Positions 47,573 through 57,454 of a stretch of 64,000 bases of DNA are shown piece after piece (position 1 is the stretch's first letter; each line of letters opens with the position of its first letter). The notes beneath the pieces were generated by a model. It made no database searches, was not told the DNA's origin, and saw nothing but the letters and a program-made list of their open reading frames with translations. A program made the position numbers and the translations under genes. The stretch is from Mesobacillus harenae (GTDB lineage: Bacteria; Bacillota; Bacilli; Bacillales; Cytobacillaceae), in assembly GCF_013343715.1 (NCBI RefSeq), contig NZ_JABUNR010000013.1:88770-152769 (forward strand). Direction: 5' to 3'.

Positions 47573-48131
47573 ATCCGCTCCTTTCTAGTATTAATTCGAC
47601 CGCCTTCTTTGTAATTGGGGCACCTAGTTCATAGTGGTCTTTACGGCCCATCTTTCCAATATCCCCCACTCCGACAACCAGCGGAACATTCAAATGATCT
47701 AGACAGTAAACAGTATCCCCGTTGATTCTGCCTAGGTCCATCTCAGGGATTCCATACTTATCCACACCATAGGGTGTAAGTTCTCCATCTTGGTCGATAC
47801 AAACATCAATTTTTGTCCATTCCGCCTTTCTAGTTTTTGCAGCCACTGCTATTACACCAAGCACCTCAATATCCTTGTGCCTGGCCACGTATTTTAACGC
47901 TTTTTCTCCTGCGCCTTCTCCAACAAACCCGCTGTCATCAAACATTACGAGTACTGGGTCGTGGACAGCTTTTTTAATCCATCCAACAATTTCTGGACCT
48001 GTTAAAGAAGACGGATTTCCGTGTGTAGCAGATATGCATCTGGCACCGATGTCGGCTGCAACCCTTTCAACTGCTTTACGCGCGTATTCGTCCCCATCTG
48101 TTATAAGGATAACCTTCCTTCGAGTTGTCAT
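47553..48131 (-). CDS. spoVAEA: Stage V sporulation protein AEa
   Basis: Soluble SpoVA-operon protein of 192 residues, starting [20 protein letters not shown] (residues 4-23). Conserved features are [34 protein letters not shown] and, at the end, [20 protein letters not shown]. No membrane segment. In B. subtilis this 203-residue protein is encoded just before spoVAF, as here. The ATG at 48129-48131 follows AAAGGA; an earlier ATG lacks a site. The gene before it is spoVAB, so spoVAC, spoVAD and spoVAEb are missing between the two. Confidence 0.92.
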   Translation of the reverse strand: MTTRRKVILITDGDEYARKAVERVAADIGARCISATHGNPSSLTGPEIVGWIKKAVHDPVLVMFDDSGFVGEGAGEKALKYVARHKDIEVLGVIAVAAKTRKAEWTKIDVCIDQDGELTPYGVDKYGIPEMDLGRINGDTVYCLDHLNVPLVVGVGDIGKMGRKDHYELGAPITKKAVELILERSGYDGDRD

Positions 48132-48160
48132 AGCCAGCGATCCTTTCATAGGAGAATACT

Positions 48161-48583
48161 CTAACGGTCAACAAAGTAAATCCATTGGAATAATGAACCG
48201 AAAACCTTGCCAAGCACTATCCCCATCAGCAAGAGGATAATTTTATCTTGTATTCCCACCCTTTTAGCTAGTATGGGAAGGACATTTAAAACTTCAGTCA
48301 GCGCTGCAGCAAGCAAGCCTACAAATACTCCTCCTGCAAGCCCCATCGGAATGAGCAGAAATGCCGGAAGATGCAGGATAGGGTCTTGAAGGCTGCCAAT
48401 TGTTCCTGTGACTGCACCTAGTACTACAGCCCATTCATACCATTTTAAGAACTTTATTGTTTTTGATAACTGTGTTAATCGCGGAAGAATTCCTAGTACA
48501 GTTAGGAATGCCACGAGACCCGCTCCAACTGCTAACCCGCCTGCAAATCCCGAAAGAATTACAAATAACACCTTAATGGTCAT
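48161..48583 (-). CDS. spoVAB: Stage V sporulation protein AB
   Basis: Small membrane component of the SpoVA system of 140 residues. Four hydrophobic segments are evident (for example [20 protein letters not shown] at the start and [20 protein letters not shown] near residue 83). The motif [15 protein letters not shown] near residue 22 and the C-terminal [19 protein letters not shown] resemble B. subtilis SpoVAB (141). It overlaps spoVAA by 11 bases. The next gene is spoVAEa, 29 bases on. Confidence 0.92.
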   Translation of the reverse strand: MTIKVLFVILSGFAGGLAVGAGLVAFLTVLGILPRLTQLSKTIKFLKWYEWAVVLGAVTGTIGSLQDPILHLPAFLLIPMGLAGGVFVGLLAAALTEVLNVLPILAKRVGIQDKIILLLMGIVLGKVFGSLFQWIYFVDR

Positions 48584-49193
48584 CCAGCTGTTTTATACTT
48601 TCTTTATTTTCATTGACTGCAACATACTGGTCCAGGGCTTGCTGATAGTTAAACATTTCAACTTCAAGCGGGCTTGGTTCTTCGTTGATTCTTTTTCTAA
48701 ATAAATGGTTAAAGAACAAGATCATACCGAGCCCAATTCCAAATGAATAGGGGATTTGGAACAGCAAGGGCTTTGCTTCATATTTTCCTGTCATAATTGT
48801 ATATAAGCGCTGCTGTACTTCCTGCATGCTTACATCCTCATGGAAATTCATTATTGTTAGAGCGGCTCCTAAAAAGAGCAGAAACCAGATTAACACTACG
48901 AACACTGGACTTAGTTTGTTTCTTTTATAAACAACCTCAATAATTGTCTGTGGTGCACCCATAGTCTGGATTTCAATGGCAGGATACCGCTCGGTTATAA
49001 ACCCGATGACCTTCATAATATCTAGCACGATAAGATTGTTATCTTTTGGGGAAACCTTGTAGACCGGCAGCATACTTAACTCTTGAAATATGTGTTCACT
49101 AGAAATGATCTGGGCAATATCCTTTAAATAAACTGACTGATTCGGAAAGACATGCAGCCTAGTTCTCATTCGAATGTAAATTGTTTTTTCCAT
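48573..49193 (-). CDS. spoVAA: Stage V sporulation protein AA
   Basis: First gene of the local spoVA cluster; 206 residues. The N-terminal half is soluble and cytoplasmic (IYIRMRTRLHVFPNQSVYLK, residues 5-24), followed by two membrane segments (FVVLIWFLLFLGAALTIMNF near residue 97 and FQIPYSFGIGLGMILFFNHL near 147). Length and topology agree with B. subtilis SpoVAA. The B. subtilis operon is SigG-dependent in the forespore; I could not find a convincing SigG promoter in the 80 bases before this gene, which border the repeat block. Confidence 0.92.
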   Translation of the reverse strand: MEKTIYIRMRTRLHVFPNQSVYLKDIAQIISSEHIFQELSMLPVYKVSPKDNNLIVLDIMKVIGFITERYPAIEIQTMGAPQTIIEVVYKRNKLSPVFVVLIWFLLFLGAALTIMNFHEDVSMQEVQQRLYTIMTGKYEAKPLLFQIPYSFGIGLGMILFFNHLFRKRINEEPSPLEVEMFNYQQALDQYVAVNENKESIKQLDDH

Positions 49194-49280
49194 TCATTTC
49201 ACACCCAACACATTGATTTCCTGTTTTTTATAGTATTCGTTGGTTAATTCTTTTCATGAAGCCCAATAAATGGATAAAAT

Positions 49281-49385
49281 AAAAGCGGAGCCGACTGTTT
49301 AGAAACGAGAAAACTGGAAACTCCGACTAAGAAGCGTTCTTTGCTTCTGTCGGAGGAGTTGAAGTTTTCCGAGTTTCTAGAAGGC
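49281..49385. repeat. Dispersed repeat, CTCCG hairpin subtype, second copy
   Basis: CTCCG (49321-49325), AGAAGC-GTTCTTT-GCTTCT (49330-49348) and CGGAG (49351-49355), closely matching 9045-9079. It is flanked by the GAGTTTCTAGAAGGCGAAGC segment that resembles 9096-9114. Confidence 0.75.
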
Positions 49386-49500
49386 GAAGCTGGATAAAAT
49401 AAAAGCGGAAGCGCCTATCCAGCCTCGACAAGCACTGGAAGTCCGAATCTATGGCTCGTATCTCCAAAAAACTACTGGGAGGTCGAATGAATGCACTGCA
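49386..49500. repeat. Dispersed intergenic repeat, copy H (partial)
   Basis: AAAATAAAAGCGGAAGCGCC opens the unit, then CCAGCCTCGACAAGCACTGG. The hairpin part is lost. AAAATAAAAGC appears three times in this gap, at about 49276, 49394 and 49509. Confidence 0.6.
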
Positions 49501-49552
49501 GTTGAATAAAATAAAAGCACGGCTAATTTGTCTTGCACATTATAGTGGGCAA

Positions 49553-49588
49553 TAAAAAAAACCGTATGGATTTTACAAATCCATACGG
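49553..49588 (-). terminator. Intrinsic terminator of the spoIIA operon
   Basis: CCGTATGGATTT (49562-49573) pairs with AAATCCATACGG (49577-49588) around 3 bases. The minus strand ends in eight T. It overlaps the sigF stop. Confidence 0.88.
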
Positions 49589-50334
49589 CCCTTCATTTGC
49601 TGTAATATTTTTTTCTCTAGACGAGAAACCTGAACCTGTGATATCCCAAGTCTGACAGCCACTTCTGACTGAGTTTGATCTTTATAATACCGCAAATACA
49701 CAATCAGCCGTTCCCTATCATCGAGTTCGCGAATGGCTTCCTTTAACGCGATCTTATCAAACCATCTGCCTTCTTCTCCATTGTCGATTTGATCCAGGAG
49801 AGTGATCGGGTCTCCATCGTTTTCATATACAGTTTCATGAATAGATGCAGGTGTTCTATTTGCCTCCTGAGCAAAGATGATGTCCTCAGCTGATACGTCG
49901 AGGTATTCAGCTAATTCATTGACTGTTGGGGTCCGTCCGAAATTTTTCGATAGTTCATCTTTTGCCTTGCGGATTTTATTGCTCATTTCCTTTAATGACC
50001 GGCTAACTTTGACGGTTCCATCGTCACGAATAAATCGTTGGATTTCCCCGATAATCATCGGCACTGCATAGGTAGAAAACTTTACATCGTAGGAAAGATC
50101 AAATTTATCTACTGATTTGAGCAAACCGATGCTGCCGATCTGAAAAAGGTCGTCAGGCTCATACCCACGGTTTAAAAAGCGCTGAACAACCGACCAGACT
50201 AGACGCATGTTCTTCTGAACGATTAAATCCCTTGCACCCTGATCACCTGTCTGGCTTCGTTTAATCAGTTCCTTGACTTCATGATCCTTTAAATAGGTTT
50301 GGCCGCTGCTATCTTTTTTTACCTCCACATCCAT
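49573..50334 (-). CDS. sigF: Sporulation sigma factor SigF
   Basis: First compartment-specific sigma factor of the forespore, held inactive by SpoIIAB. The 253-residue protein has region 2 (FLNRGYEPDDLFQIGSIGLL near residue 52, FSTYAVPMIIGEIQRFIRDD near 85), region 3 with KVSRSLKEMSNKIRKAKDEL, and region 4 with SEVAVRLGISQVQVSRLEKK near 222. The second ATG (50332-50334, MDVEVKKD) is chosen because it is eight bases from AAGGGAG; the first is only two. It ends the spoIIAA-spoIIAB-sigF operon. Confidence 0.97.
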   Translation of the reverse strand: MDVEVKKDSSGQTYLKDHEVKELIKRSQTGDQGARDLIVQKNMRLVWSVVQRFLNRGYEPDDLFQIGSIGLLKSVDKFDLSYDVKFSTYAVPMIIGEIQRFIRDDGTVKVSRSLKEMSNKIRKAKDELSKNFGRTPTVNELAEYLDVSAEDIIFAQEANRTPASIHETVYENDGDPITLLDQIDNGEEGRWFDKIALKEAIRELDDRERLIVYLRYYKDQTQSEVAVRLGISQVQVSRLEKKILQQMKGRMDL

Positions 50335-50347
50335 AAGCATGACTCCC

Positions 50348-50791
50348 TTAATTGCATAGCGCTTTACTTTTTGAAAGGTCTTTTTTTAGGCGGATTTCGG
50401 TCCCGTTTCCTGGTATTGAAATAACCTCAACCTCATCCATGAAATTTTCCATAATAGTAAAACCCATTCCAGACCTCTCTAACTCTGGTTTAGAGGTGTA
50501 CAAAGGCTGGCGCGCTTCTTCAATATCGCTAATTCCCATTCCTTTATCTTTTATGGTCATGTCGACCAGCCCGTCCTGAATGGTCACAGTAATATAAACC
50601 ATCCCTGATGGGTCATTCTCGTAGCCGTGAATAATGGCATTTGTAACAGCTTCGGAAACAACCGTTTTAATTTCTGTCAGCTCATCTAAAGTTGGATCAA
50701 GCTGTGCAATAAATGAAGCAACGGTAACACGGGCAAACGATTCATTTTGACTTAAAGCACTAAACTGCAGATTCATCTCATTCCTATTCAT
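50348..50791 (-). CDS. spoIIAB: Anti-sigma F factor and kinase SpoIIAB
   Basis: GHKL-type serine kinase that sequesters SigF and phosphorylates SpoIIAA. The 147-residue protein is highly conserved: [20 protein letters not shown] near residue 16, the N box [13 protein letters not shown] near 45, and the ATP lid [20 protein letters not shown] near 105; the end [10 protein letters not shown] matches B. subtilis exactly. Its ATG overlaps the spoIIAA stop as TAATG, giving translational coupling. Confidence 0.97.
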   Translation of the reverse strand: MNRNEMNLQFSALSQNESFARVTVASFIAQLDPTLDELTEIKTVVSEAVTNAIIHGYENDPSGMVYITVTIQDGLVDMTIKDKGMGISDIEEARQPLYTSKPELERSGMGFTIMENFMDEVEVISIPGNGTEIRLKKDLSKSKALCN

Positions 50792-51141
50792 TAGGCACCC
50801 CCCCATCTTTCTAAAGCGTATTCTTCTGTCGGCTCTAATCGAACAATTTTGAACAAGCCTGACATATCTAACAGCCTTTTGATCGAAGGGGATACTTTAC
50901 AGACAACCATTTCTCCATGCAGGTGCTTAATTTGTTTATATCTTCCCAAAATGACTCCAAGACCCGAACTATCCATGAACGAAAGATTCTCAAGGTTCAA
51001 TAGGATATGGCGTACGTTATTATCTTCAAGGGCTTTTGTTGCTTTGACACGAAGTTCATCTGCAGTATGGTGGTCTAGTTCGCCGCTTAAGCGGATACAT
51101 AAGACTTCGCGTTTGATTTCCATATTAATGTTAAGACTCAC
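50791..51141 (-). CDS. spoIIAA: Anti-anti-sigma factor SpoIIAA
   Basis: STAS-domain protein of 116 residues that, when unphosphorylated, releases SigF from SpoIIAB. The phosphorylated serine lies in the conserved [17 protein letters not shown], at residue 58, as in B. subtilis. The N-terminal strand region reads [17 protein letters not shown]. It is the first gene of the spoIIA operon, preceded by a SigH-type promoter and a Spo0A box. Confidence 0.97.
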   Translation of the reverse strand: MSLNINMEIKREVLCIRLSGELDHHTADELRVKATKALEDNNVRHILLNLENLSFMDSSGLGVILGRYKQIKHLHGEMVVCKVSPSIKRLLDMSGLFKIVRLEPTEEYALERWGGA

Positions 51142-51175
51142 TATCCAAAGCCTCCTTATCTGGTATAGTGAGTCA

Positions 51176-51201
51176 ATTCTATTTTATTGGTGCTAAATCC
51201 T
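51176..51201 (-). promoter_or_regulatory. SigH-type promoter of spoIIA
   Basis: On the minus strand AGGATTT (51195-51201), a 14-base spacer and AGAAT (51176-51180). It fits the SigH consensus and lies 35 bases before spoIIAA. Confidence 0.78.
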
Positions 51202-51255
51202 TCTCACGGACAAAACTAGTGCCTTTTCGCTAAAATAGTAATGATTTTACTCACT

Positions 51256-51262
51256 TTCGACA
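51256..51262 (-). promoter_or_regulatory. Spo0A box
   Basis: TGTCGAA on the minus strand, a perfect 0A box, right after the dacF stop and about 55 bases upstream of the spoIIA -35. This is where B. subtilis has its Spo0A sites. Confidence 0.65.
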
Positions 51263-52435
51263 CTACTCTCCCATTTTAGTAAACATACCGAAGGATCGTT
51301 TGTATAACTCCCACCAGTTTGCATTCTTAACAGATTTGCTTGCGACTAACGGGGTCTCTACGATCGTCTTTCCGTCTTTTTCAAGTTTTAGCGTTCCAAC
51401 CTTATCACCTTTTTGGATAGGTGCTTTGATGTTTTTCGCCAATGTAACTGTCTGCTTTACGTCTTTAATGCTCTGACCCTTTTTGGTTAGTAATGAAACA
51501 CTTTCAGATGTGACGGCGTCAACGGTTTTTTGACTCCCTTTACTTAACACTGCCTTTCCAAGCAGATAATCTTTTTTATACATAGGATGGGTTTCATATT
51601 GACTAAAGGCATAATCGAGCATTTTAGTGACCTGTGCATTTCTCGATTTAGAAGTAGGCGCACCAAAAACTACAGCAATGGCTCTCATCCCATCTTTCTC
51701 GGCGGTAGCTGTCAGACAATACTTCGCTTCATTCGTAAAACCTGTTTTCAGCCCGTCTACACCTGGATAGAACCGGACAAGTCGGTTTGTATTAACCAGC
51801 CAGAATTTTTTATCAGTGTCTTCCCTCAGGTATGCTTCATACGTACCAGTAAAATTTGTGATATCTTCATATTTAAGCAGTTCTTTCGCCATTATAGCCA
51901 TGTCATAAGCTGTACTATAGTGACCTTCAGTAGGCAAGCCTGTAGGATTTTTGAAAACAGTATTTTTCAAACCTAAATCCTTTACCTTGGCATTCATTAA
52001 TTTCACAAATTCACCTTCTGAACCAGCAATCCTTTCCGCTAAAGCTACTGAAGCATCATTTCCAGAACCGATCGCAACACCCTTCAACAACTCTTCGGCG
52101 GTCATTTCTTCACCGGCTTCCAGGAAAATTTGTGAACCTCCCATGGATGCCGCATACTCACTTGCACGAATTTTTTCGTTAAGTTTGAGCTTCCCTTGAT
52201 CGAGTGCTTCCATGATAAGCAGCATGGTCATTATTTTGGTCATGCTAGCCGGGGGAAGTTTTTCTTGACTGTTCTTATCAAACAGGATGGCCCCAGTATC
52301 ACGTTCAATTAAAATAGCGGACTTTGCATCATCCACCAGCTTTATATCTGACTCATTGGCAAATGCAGCAGGTGTTAATATAGAAGCGAGTAATAAAGGA
52401 AAAACCAGTAAACCAAAGACTTTTTTGCATAACAT
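51263..52435 (-). CDS. dacF: D-alanyl-D-alanine carboxypeptidase DacF
   Basis: Forespore-expressed DD-carboxypeptidase that helps regulate cortex cross-linking. The 390-residue precursor has a signal peptide (VFGLLVFPLLLASILTPAAF), SxxK in PPASMTKIMTMLL near residue 61, SGN in IGSGNDASVAL near 121, and KTG in DGLKTGFTNEAK near 227. A C-terminal beta domain and an amphipathic anchor (WWELYKRSFGMFTKM) follow. The ATG at 52433-52435 is nine bases from AGGAGG; the earlier one is too close. It sits directly upstream of the spoIIA operon, as in B. subtilis (389 residues). Confidence 0.94.
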   Translation of the reverse strand: MLCKKVFGLLVFPLLLASILTPAAFANESDIKLVDDAKSAILIERDTGAILFDKNSQEKLPPASMTKIMTMLLIMEALDQGKLKLNEKIRASEYAASMGGSQIFLEAGEEMTAEELLKGVAIGSGNDASVALAERIAGSEGEFVKLMNAKVKDLGLKNTVFKNPTGLPTEGHYSTAYDMAIMAKELLKYEDITNFTGTYEAYLREDTDKKFWLVNTNRLVRFYPGVDGLKTGFTNEAKYCLTATAEKDGMRAIAVVFGAPTSKSRNAQVTKMLDYAFSQYETHPMYKKDYLLGKAVLSKGSQKTVDAVTSESVSLLTKKGQSIKDVKQTVTLAKNIKAPIQKGDKVGTLKLEKDGKTIVETPLVASKSVKNANWWELYKRSFGMFTKMGE

Positions 52436-52464
52436 GAGCATAACCCTCCTATCTTTATATCGTT

Positions 52465-52493
52465 TATTTTTTCCATTACATCCAATTTTATAC
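52465..52493 (-). promoter_or_regulatory. SigF-type promoter of dacF
   Basis: On the minus strand GTATA (52489-52493), a 14-base spacer and GGAAAAAATA (52465-52474), which fits GGNNANANTR at every defined position. It also implies a SigF autoregulatory route into spoIIA by read-through. Confidence 0.75.
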
Positions 52494-52540
52494 AAAACCT
52501 CGAAAAAACTTGGATAGAATTCTATTTTATTTTTTTATAA

Positions 52541-52720
52541 AAACGAAAGCGCCCGTTAAGGCGCTTGGGAGTTGGGGGTATGACTAGAGATAAAAGGAAA
52601 CATGAAGAGCGGGCAATTCGATGTTGACTTATCATAGGGAGGTGGGCAAAGTACATTAGTCGCTGGAGCTGGATGCTACATAGCAAACGATTATCCGTAA
52701 CTTTACTAGTGTTTTAAACA
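52541..52720. repeat. Dispersed intergenic repeat remnant
   Basis: GAAAGCGCCCGTTAAGGCGCTT (two arms, 52546-52567) recalls the repeat ends AGCGCC/GGCGCT brought together. GTACATTAGTCGCTGGAGCT and ATCCGTAAC further on match 44503-44580. No gene is seen between dacF and the pdp terminator. Confidence 0.55.
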
Positions 52721-52721
52721 A

Positions 52722-52754
52722 TAAAAAGAAGCGAAGGATTACCCCTTCGCTTCT
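52722..52754 (-). terminator. Intrinsic terminator after pdp
   Basis: AGAAGCGAAGG (52727-52737) pairs with CCTTCGCTTCT (52744-52754). The minus strand then reads TTTTTATT. Confidence 0.87.
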
Positions 52755-52761
52755 AACTCAT

Positions 52762-54066
52762 TTATTCTGTTATTTCTTCATGTATCAGGACAGGTGCATC
52801 AACTTTTTGTTCAGAGATTGTGATACTATTGTAAAGCTTGTTACGCACTTCAGTAACATCACTAAAATTGCTGTATATCGTTAATAATGAATCACCGGTT
52901 TTGACTTGATCTCCGATTTTTTTCTTCAATACTAGTCCAACAGCCAAGTCTATGACAGACTCCTTGGTTGCTCTTCCAGCACCTAATAACATTGCCGCCG
53001 TTCCAACTTCATCTGCAATAATTTCAGAAACATATCCATCTGATTTTGCTTCTAACTCATAGATGTACTTTGCTTGTGGGAGTCTTTCCGGGTCGTCAAC
53101 AACTGAAGCATCACCGCCTTGTGACGCTAGGAAAACCTTAAATGTCTCAAGTGCTCTTCCACTTTTTATAGATTCTTCTAGAAGTGTTCGTGCTTCTGAA
53201 AGCGATTCAGCTTTTCCACCAACAAAAACCATATGACTGCCTAGTGTTAGGCAAAGCTCTGTTAAATCATCAGGTCCTACACCCTTCAGTGTATCAATCG
53301 CTTCCTTAACTTCCAGTGCATTTCCGATTGCAAAACCTAATGGCTGACTCATATCCGATATAACAGCCATTGTTTTTCTGCCGACATTATTCCCAATCCG
53401 AACCATCGCTTGTGCGAGCTCTCTCGAATCATCAATTTTTTTCATAAAAGCTCCTGCTCCTGTTTTTACATCGAGGACAACAGCATCTGCTCCGGCAGCA
53501 ATTTTTTTGCTCATAATTGAGCTGGCAATGAGCGGAATGCTGTTAACTGTCGCTGTTACATCACGAAGCGAGTATAGCTTTTTATCGGCAGGTGTCAAAT
53601 TGCCGCTTTGACCAATTACCGCAATCTTATTTTGATTAACAAGCTGGATAAATTCTTCATTTTCAATTTCAACGTGAAATCCGCTAACAGCTTCAAGCTT
53701 ATCAATTGTTCCTCCTGTATGGCCTAGACCCCGGCCAGACATCTTAGCAACTGGAACCCCAACAGAGGCAACGAGCGGTCCCAACACTAATGTTGTGGTA
53801 TCCCCGACTCCGCCGGTGGAGTGCTTATCAACCTTTATTCCTTTAATTTTTGCTAGGTCTATCTGGTCTCCAGATTCCACCATTGCCATAGTTAAATCCG
53901 CACGCTCTTGTTCAGTCATCCCCTGAAAATATATAGCCATTGTCAAGGCACTCATTTGGTAATCGGGAATGGTGCCATCTGTGTATCCCTTAATGATAAA
54001 CTGAATTTCTTCGCTTTTTAATCCATTCCCGTCCCGTTTCTTTTGAATCAAATCAACCATTCTCAT
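52762..54066 (-). CDS. pdp: Pyrimidine-nucleoside phosphorylase
   Basis: Phosphorolysis of uridine, deoxyuridine and thymidine to base and (deoxy)ribose 1-phosphate. The 434-residue protein has the family signature [20 protein letters not shown] near residue 105 and the phosphate loop [20 protein letters not shown] near 80. [20 protein letters not shown] near 185 and a C-terminal barrel-sandwich domain follow. The ATG at 54064-54066 ([10 protein letters not shown]) is taken by family alignment. It follows punA by 36 bases in the deoB-punA-pdp salvage unit. Confidence 0.96.
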   Translation of the reverse strand: MRMVDLIQKKRDGNGLKSEEIQFIIKGYTDGTIPDYQMSALTMAIYFQGMTEQERADLTMAMVESGDQIDLAKIKGIKVDKHSTGGVGDTTTLVLGPLVASVGVPVAKMSGRGLGHTGGTIDKLEAVSGFHVEIENEEFIQLVNQNKIAVIGQSGNLTPADKKLYSLRDVTATVNSIPLIASSIMSKKIAAGADAVVLDVKTGAGAFMKKIDDSRELAQAMVRIGNNVGRKTMAVISDMSQPLGFAIGNALEVKEAIDTLKGVGPDDLTELCLTLGSHMVFVGGKAESLSEARTLLEESIKSGRALETFKVFLASQGGDASVVDDPERLPQAKYIYELEAKSDGYVSEIIADEVGTAAMLLGAGRATKESVIDLAVGLVLKKKIGDQVKTGDSLLTIYSNFSDVTEVRNKLYNSITISEQKVDAPVLIHEEITE

Positions 54067-54102
54067 TGTTTTCACCACTTTTATAAAATATAGGATTCCA
54101 GA

Positions 54103-54927
54103 TTAACTTCCCTTGATTTGTTTGACTAGTTCTTTTACATAAAGCAGGAAACTAGCTTTTACATTTTCTGTTGTCTCCATTACCTCATCATGGGTCAGCG
54201 GCTGGTCTAGTATACCTGCTGCCATGTTTGAAATACATGATATACCTAATACCCTCATTCCTGAATGCCTGGCAACAATTACTTCTGGCACTGTGGACAT
54301 GCCTACTGCATCACCGCCTATGGTTCTAAGCATTCTGACCTCGGCAGGGGTTTCATAGGTTGGACCTGTATTTCCAACATAGACACCTTCCTGGACAGCC
54401 AGTTCCAGACTAGCAGCAGTTTTTTTCGCGAGTGAACGCAGTTCCTTATTATAAGCTTCACTCATATCAGGGAATCGGGCGCCAAACCGCTTGTCATTTG
54501 GACCGATCAGCGGATTGGTTCCCATATTATTAATATGATCTGTTATGATCATCAAGTCTCCCGGTGTAAATGATTCATTAATACCACCAGCAGCATTTGT
54601 AACAATCAGTGTTTCCACGCCCATGTTTCGCATCACCCGGACCGGAAACGTTACCTTTTCCATGCTGTATCCTTCATAAAAATGAAATCTGCCTTGCATA
54701 GCTACAACCTTTGTTCCGTTTAATGTCCCAAACACAAGCTGGCCTGCATGGCCCTCAACGGTTGAAACCGGAAAGTCAGGAATTTCGCTGTATGGAATTG
54801 CGATTGGATTTTCAATCTCATCTGCTAGTACTCCCAGGCCAGAACCTAGTATTAGTCCTATTGCAGGCGTATCTTTGAATTTATCCTTCAGAAACGCTGC
54901 TGCATTTTGAATTTTTTCAAACTCCAT
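54103..54927 (-). CDS. punA: Purine-nucleoside phosphorylase PunA (PupG)
   Basis: Trimeric-type phosphorylase acting on guanosine and inosine. The 274-residue protein has the phosphate-binding [12 protein letters not shown] near residue 26, GHAGQLVFG and the [11 protein letters not shown] segment. [20 protein letters not shown] near 115 (purine site) and [20 protein letters not shown] near 215 follow. The ATG at 54925-54927 has AAAGGTG six bases upstream; a GTG three codons earlier overlaps that site. It lies 18 bases after deoB. Confidence 0.95.
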   Translation of the reverse strand: MEFEKIQNAAAFLKDKFKDTPAIGLILGSGLGVLADEIENPIAIPYSEIPDFPVSTVEGHAGQLVFGTLNGTKVVAMQGRFHFYEGYSMEKVTFPVRVMRNMGVETLIVTNAAGGINESFTPGDLMIITDHINNMGTNPLIGPNDKRFGARFPDMSEAYNKELRSLAKKTAASLELAVQEGVYVGNTGPTYETPAEVRMLRTIGGDAVGMSTVPEVIVARHSGMRVLGISCISNMAAGILDQPLTHDEVMETTENVKASFLLYVKELVKQIKGS

Positions 54928-54945
54928 TCTGTTCACCTTTTTCTT

Positions 54946-56127
54946 TTAAATTTGATTTAAAAAACTGGCTCCGTGCTTCGGCATTTTTACCTTATAGTTT
55001 TCTGCCACTGTTGCACCTACATCAGCAAAGGTTTTACGCACAGGCAGTTCCTTCCCTTCTTCCATTCTCTTGGAATAGACGAGAAGCGGAACGTACTCTC
55101 TTGTATGATCAGTCCCTGGATGGACAGGATCATTACCGTGGTCTGCAGTAATAATCAATAAGTCATCTTCCCCTAGCTTTGATAGAACCTCAGGCAGGCG
55201 GGCATCGTATTCTTCGAGTGCAGTTCCATAACCTTGCGGATCACGCCTATGTCCGTACAGAGCGTCGAAATCCACCAAATTCAAAAATGCTAAGCCAGTA
55301 AAATCCCGGTCAAGAGTTTGAATAAGCTTATCCATTCCATCCATATTTGAGACAGTTCTAAGGGAGTCAGTCACACCTTCACCATCATAAATATCTGAAA
55401 TCTTCCCAATTGCAATGACATCTAAATCTGAATCCTTTAGTTCATTCATGACCGTACGTTCAAAAGGTTTCAATGCATAATCATGGCGGTTTGCTGTTCT
55501 CTTAAAATCTCCGGCTTCCCCAAGAAATGGACGGGCAATAACACGGCCAACCATATACTTCTCATCAAGTGTTAGTTCTCTGGCAATTTCACAAATACGG
55601 TATTGCTCCTCAATTGGGATGATTTCTTCATGGGCAGCAATCTGAAGAACAGAATCTGCAGATGTGTAAACGATTAATGATCCTGTCTTCATATGTTCTT
55701 CGCCTAGTTCATCCAAAATTTCCGTTCCGCTCGCCGGTTTATTACCGATAATCTTTCTGCCCGTGCGGTTTTCTAATTCTGTAATTAACTCCTCAGGAAA
55801 ACCATTAGGAAACACTCTGAATGGAACCTGGATATTTAAACCCATTAACTCCCAATGTCCTGTCATCGTATCCTTTCCATTAGAGGCTTCCTCCATCTTC
55901 GTATAAAAGGCGAGCGGCTTCTCAGCACTCGGTATCCCCTTTACATCACGGATGTTGCCCAGCCCAAGTTTTGCCATGTTTGTCATGGTGAGTCCATTCA
56001 GCTTCTCGGCGATATGGCCTAGAGTATCAGAGCCTGTATCTCCAAATCTTTCTGCATCCGGAGCCTCCCCGATTCCTACTGAATCCATCACGATCAGAAA
56101 CACTCTTTTATATGTATATGAACCCAT
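54946..56127 (-). CDS. deoB: Phosphopentomutase DeoB (Drm)
   Basis: Interconverts ribose (deoxyribose) 1- and 5-phosphates, linking nucleoside salvage to central carbon. The 393-residue alkaline-phosphatase-superfamily enzyme has the metal-binding aspartate in [20 protein letters not shown] at residues 10-29. The catalytic threonine is in [13 protein letters not shown] near 88, and the distal metal site is in [20 protein letters not shown] near 325. It heads the deoB-punA-pdp unit downstream of xerD; known as drm in B. subtilis. Confidence 0.96.
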   Translation of the reverse strand: MGSYTYKRVFLIVMDSVGIGEAPDAERFGDTGSDTLGHIAEKLNGLTMTNMAKLGLGNIRDVKGIPSAEKPLAFYTKMEEASNGKDTMTGHWELMGLNIQVPFRVFPNGFPEELITELENRTGRKIIGNKPASGTEILDELGEEHMKTGSLIVYTSADSVLQIAAHEEIIPIEEQYRICEIARELTLDEKYMVGRVIARPFLGEAGDFKRTANRHDYALKPFERTVMNELKDSDLDVIAIGKISDIYDGEGVTDSLRTVSNMDGMDKLIQTLDRDFTGLAFLNLVDFDALYGHRRDPQGYGTALEEYDARLPEVLSKLGEDDLLIITADHGNDPVHPGTDHTREYVPLLVYSKRMEEGKELPVRKTFADVGATVAENYKVKMPKHGASFLNQI

Positions 56128-56278
56128 TCATAAATCCTCCTTCTATATTGAATACGTTTGCAATACACAAATAAACCTCACAAATATGTTACCCAGTTCA
56201 TTAGCATATAACCTTATTATAACCACTCGTCAGAAGTCTGACATCTATATCTTACTAAAAAGTACTTACTAATAACAA

Positions 56279-56310
56279 GAAAAAAGCTGCCCCAATTGAG
56301 ACAGCTTTTT
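56279..56310 (-). terminator. Intrinsic terminator after xerD
   Basis: AAAAAGCTG (56281-56289) pairs with CAGCTTTTT (56302-56310), the inner part adding CAATTG. The minus strand continues TTTTTTC. Confidence 0.82.
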
Positions 56311-56329
56311 GACAGTTTCTATAAATCTA

Positions 56330-57223
56330 TTAAGCTCGCGGATGAAATTTACTATAAACATCCCGAAGCCTCGATTTAGTTATATGCGTATAAATTTGAG
56401 TAGTAGAAATATCAGCATGGCCCAGCATCTCTTGTACCGCTCGAAGATCGGCTCCATTTTCAAGAAGATGTGTCGCAAAGGAGTGTCTCAGGGTATGTGG
56501 TGTCAGTTCTTTTTGAATTCCTGCTTTCAGAGCAAGCCCTTTTAAGATCTTCCAGAAGCCTTGCCGTGACAGCTTTTTTCCATAAAGGTTCAAAAACAAT
56601 GACTCGTCCCGATGGTTTTTTGAAACGAACTTAGGTCTGCCTTCACTGAGGTACTCTTCTAATGCAGCCGCAGCCGATTTTCCAATCGGAATAATTCTCT
56701 CTTTATTTCCTTTACCAATACAGCGAATAAACCCCATGCTTAGATGGAGATCGCCTAATGTTAGTCCTATTAATTCGCTTACCCTGATCCCTGTCGCGTA
56801 AAGCAGCTCTAGCATCGCTTTATCCCTGATGCTGAAGTGATCATTTCCTTGCGGGGTTTCCAGCAGCCTTTCAACTTCCTTTAGGCTAAGAACTTTGGGA
56901 AGTGAGCGCTCAGACTGGGGCGATTCAATATGAACAGTCGGATCCTGCTTAACTGCTCTTTCCCGGAGTAAGAACTGGTGAAAAGCCCGGATAGAAGCGA
57001 TATGCCTAGCAAGCGTTTTAGATGATTTGCCTCCATCTTTTAAATAAGCAAGAAAATGAATAATTTGAACTCGTTGAACATCATTTAAATCGCCTATATC
57101 TTCAATCTTTTTTAAGTATTTTAAATAGCTTTTTAGATCGCGCTCATAGGATTCAATAGTATTCTTTGCCAAGCCTTTTTCTACAATTAAAAAGTGTATA
57201 AAGTCTCTGAGACGATCTTCCAT
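56330..57223 (-). CDS. xerD: Site-specific tyrosine recombinase XerD
   Basis: With XerC (CodV) resolves chromosome dimers at dif. The 297-residue protein has an N-terminal core-binding domain ([20 protein letters not shown], residues 11-30). Its catalytic domain has the active-site arginine in [19 protein letters not shown] near 150, the H-x-x-R pair in [20 protein letters not shown] near 243, and the nucleophilic tyrosine in [10 protein letters not shown] near 278. RipX in B. subtilis nomenclature. It starts 3 bases after yqzK in the fur-yqzK-xerD line. Confidence 0.96.
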   Translation of the reverse strand: MEDRLRDFIHFLIVEKGLAKNTIESYERDLKSYLKYLKKIEDIGDLNDVQRVQIIHFLAYLKDGGKSSKTLARHIASIRAFHQFLLRERAVKQDPTVHIESPQSERSLPKVLSLKEVERLLETPQGNDHFSIRDKAMLELLYATGIRVSELIGLTLGDLHLSMGFIRCIGKGNKERIIPIGKSAAAALEEYLSEGRPKFVSKNHRDESLFLNLYGKKLSRQGFWKILKGLALKAGIQKELTPHTLRHSFATHLLENGADLRAVQEMLGHADISTTQIYTHITKSRLRDVYSKFHPRA

Positions 57224-57226
57224 AAC

Positions 57227-57454
57227 TTACTCCCCTATCCAGTAAAACAGAATCAGCCGATCGAGCCAAGATGCTTCCTCATTCGAGTAAGATGTTGACA
57301 CCTTCACCGCAGCTCCTTCTGGCGCATCATATCGATGATAATTTTGATATTCTTCATTTATCCACATGATACCATAATAAAAAAGTATTGTGCATCCCGT
57401 GAACAATACAAATACCTTAATGGTATGAAAAACAATTCCAATCCAAGCTTTCAT
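57227..57454 (-). CDS. yqzK: DUF4227 family small membrane protein YqzK
   Basis: A 75-residue protein with one membrane segment (VFHTIKVFVLFTGCTILFYY, residues 7-26) and an acidic outer part ending RLILFYWIGE. The ATG at 57452-57454 (MKAWIGIVFH) has GGGGGA eight bases upstream; in-frame starts further up do not. Its place between fur and xerD is the same in B. subtilis. Function unknown. Confidence 0.82.
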   Translation of the reverse strand: MKAWIGIVFHTIKVFVLFTGCTILFYYGIMWINEEYQNYHRYDAPEGAAVKVSTSYSNEEASWLDRLILFYWIGE

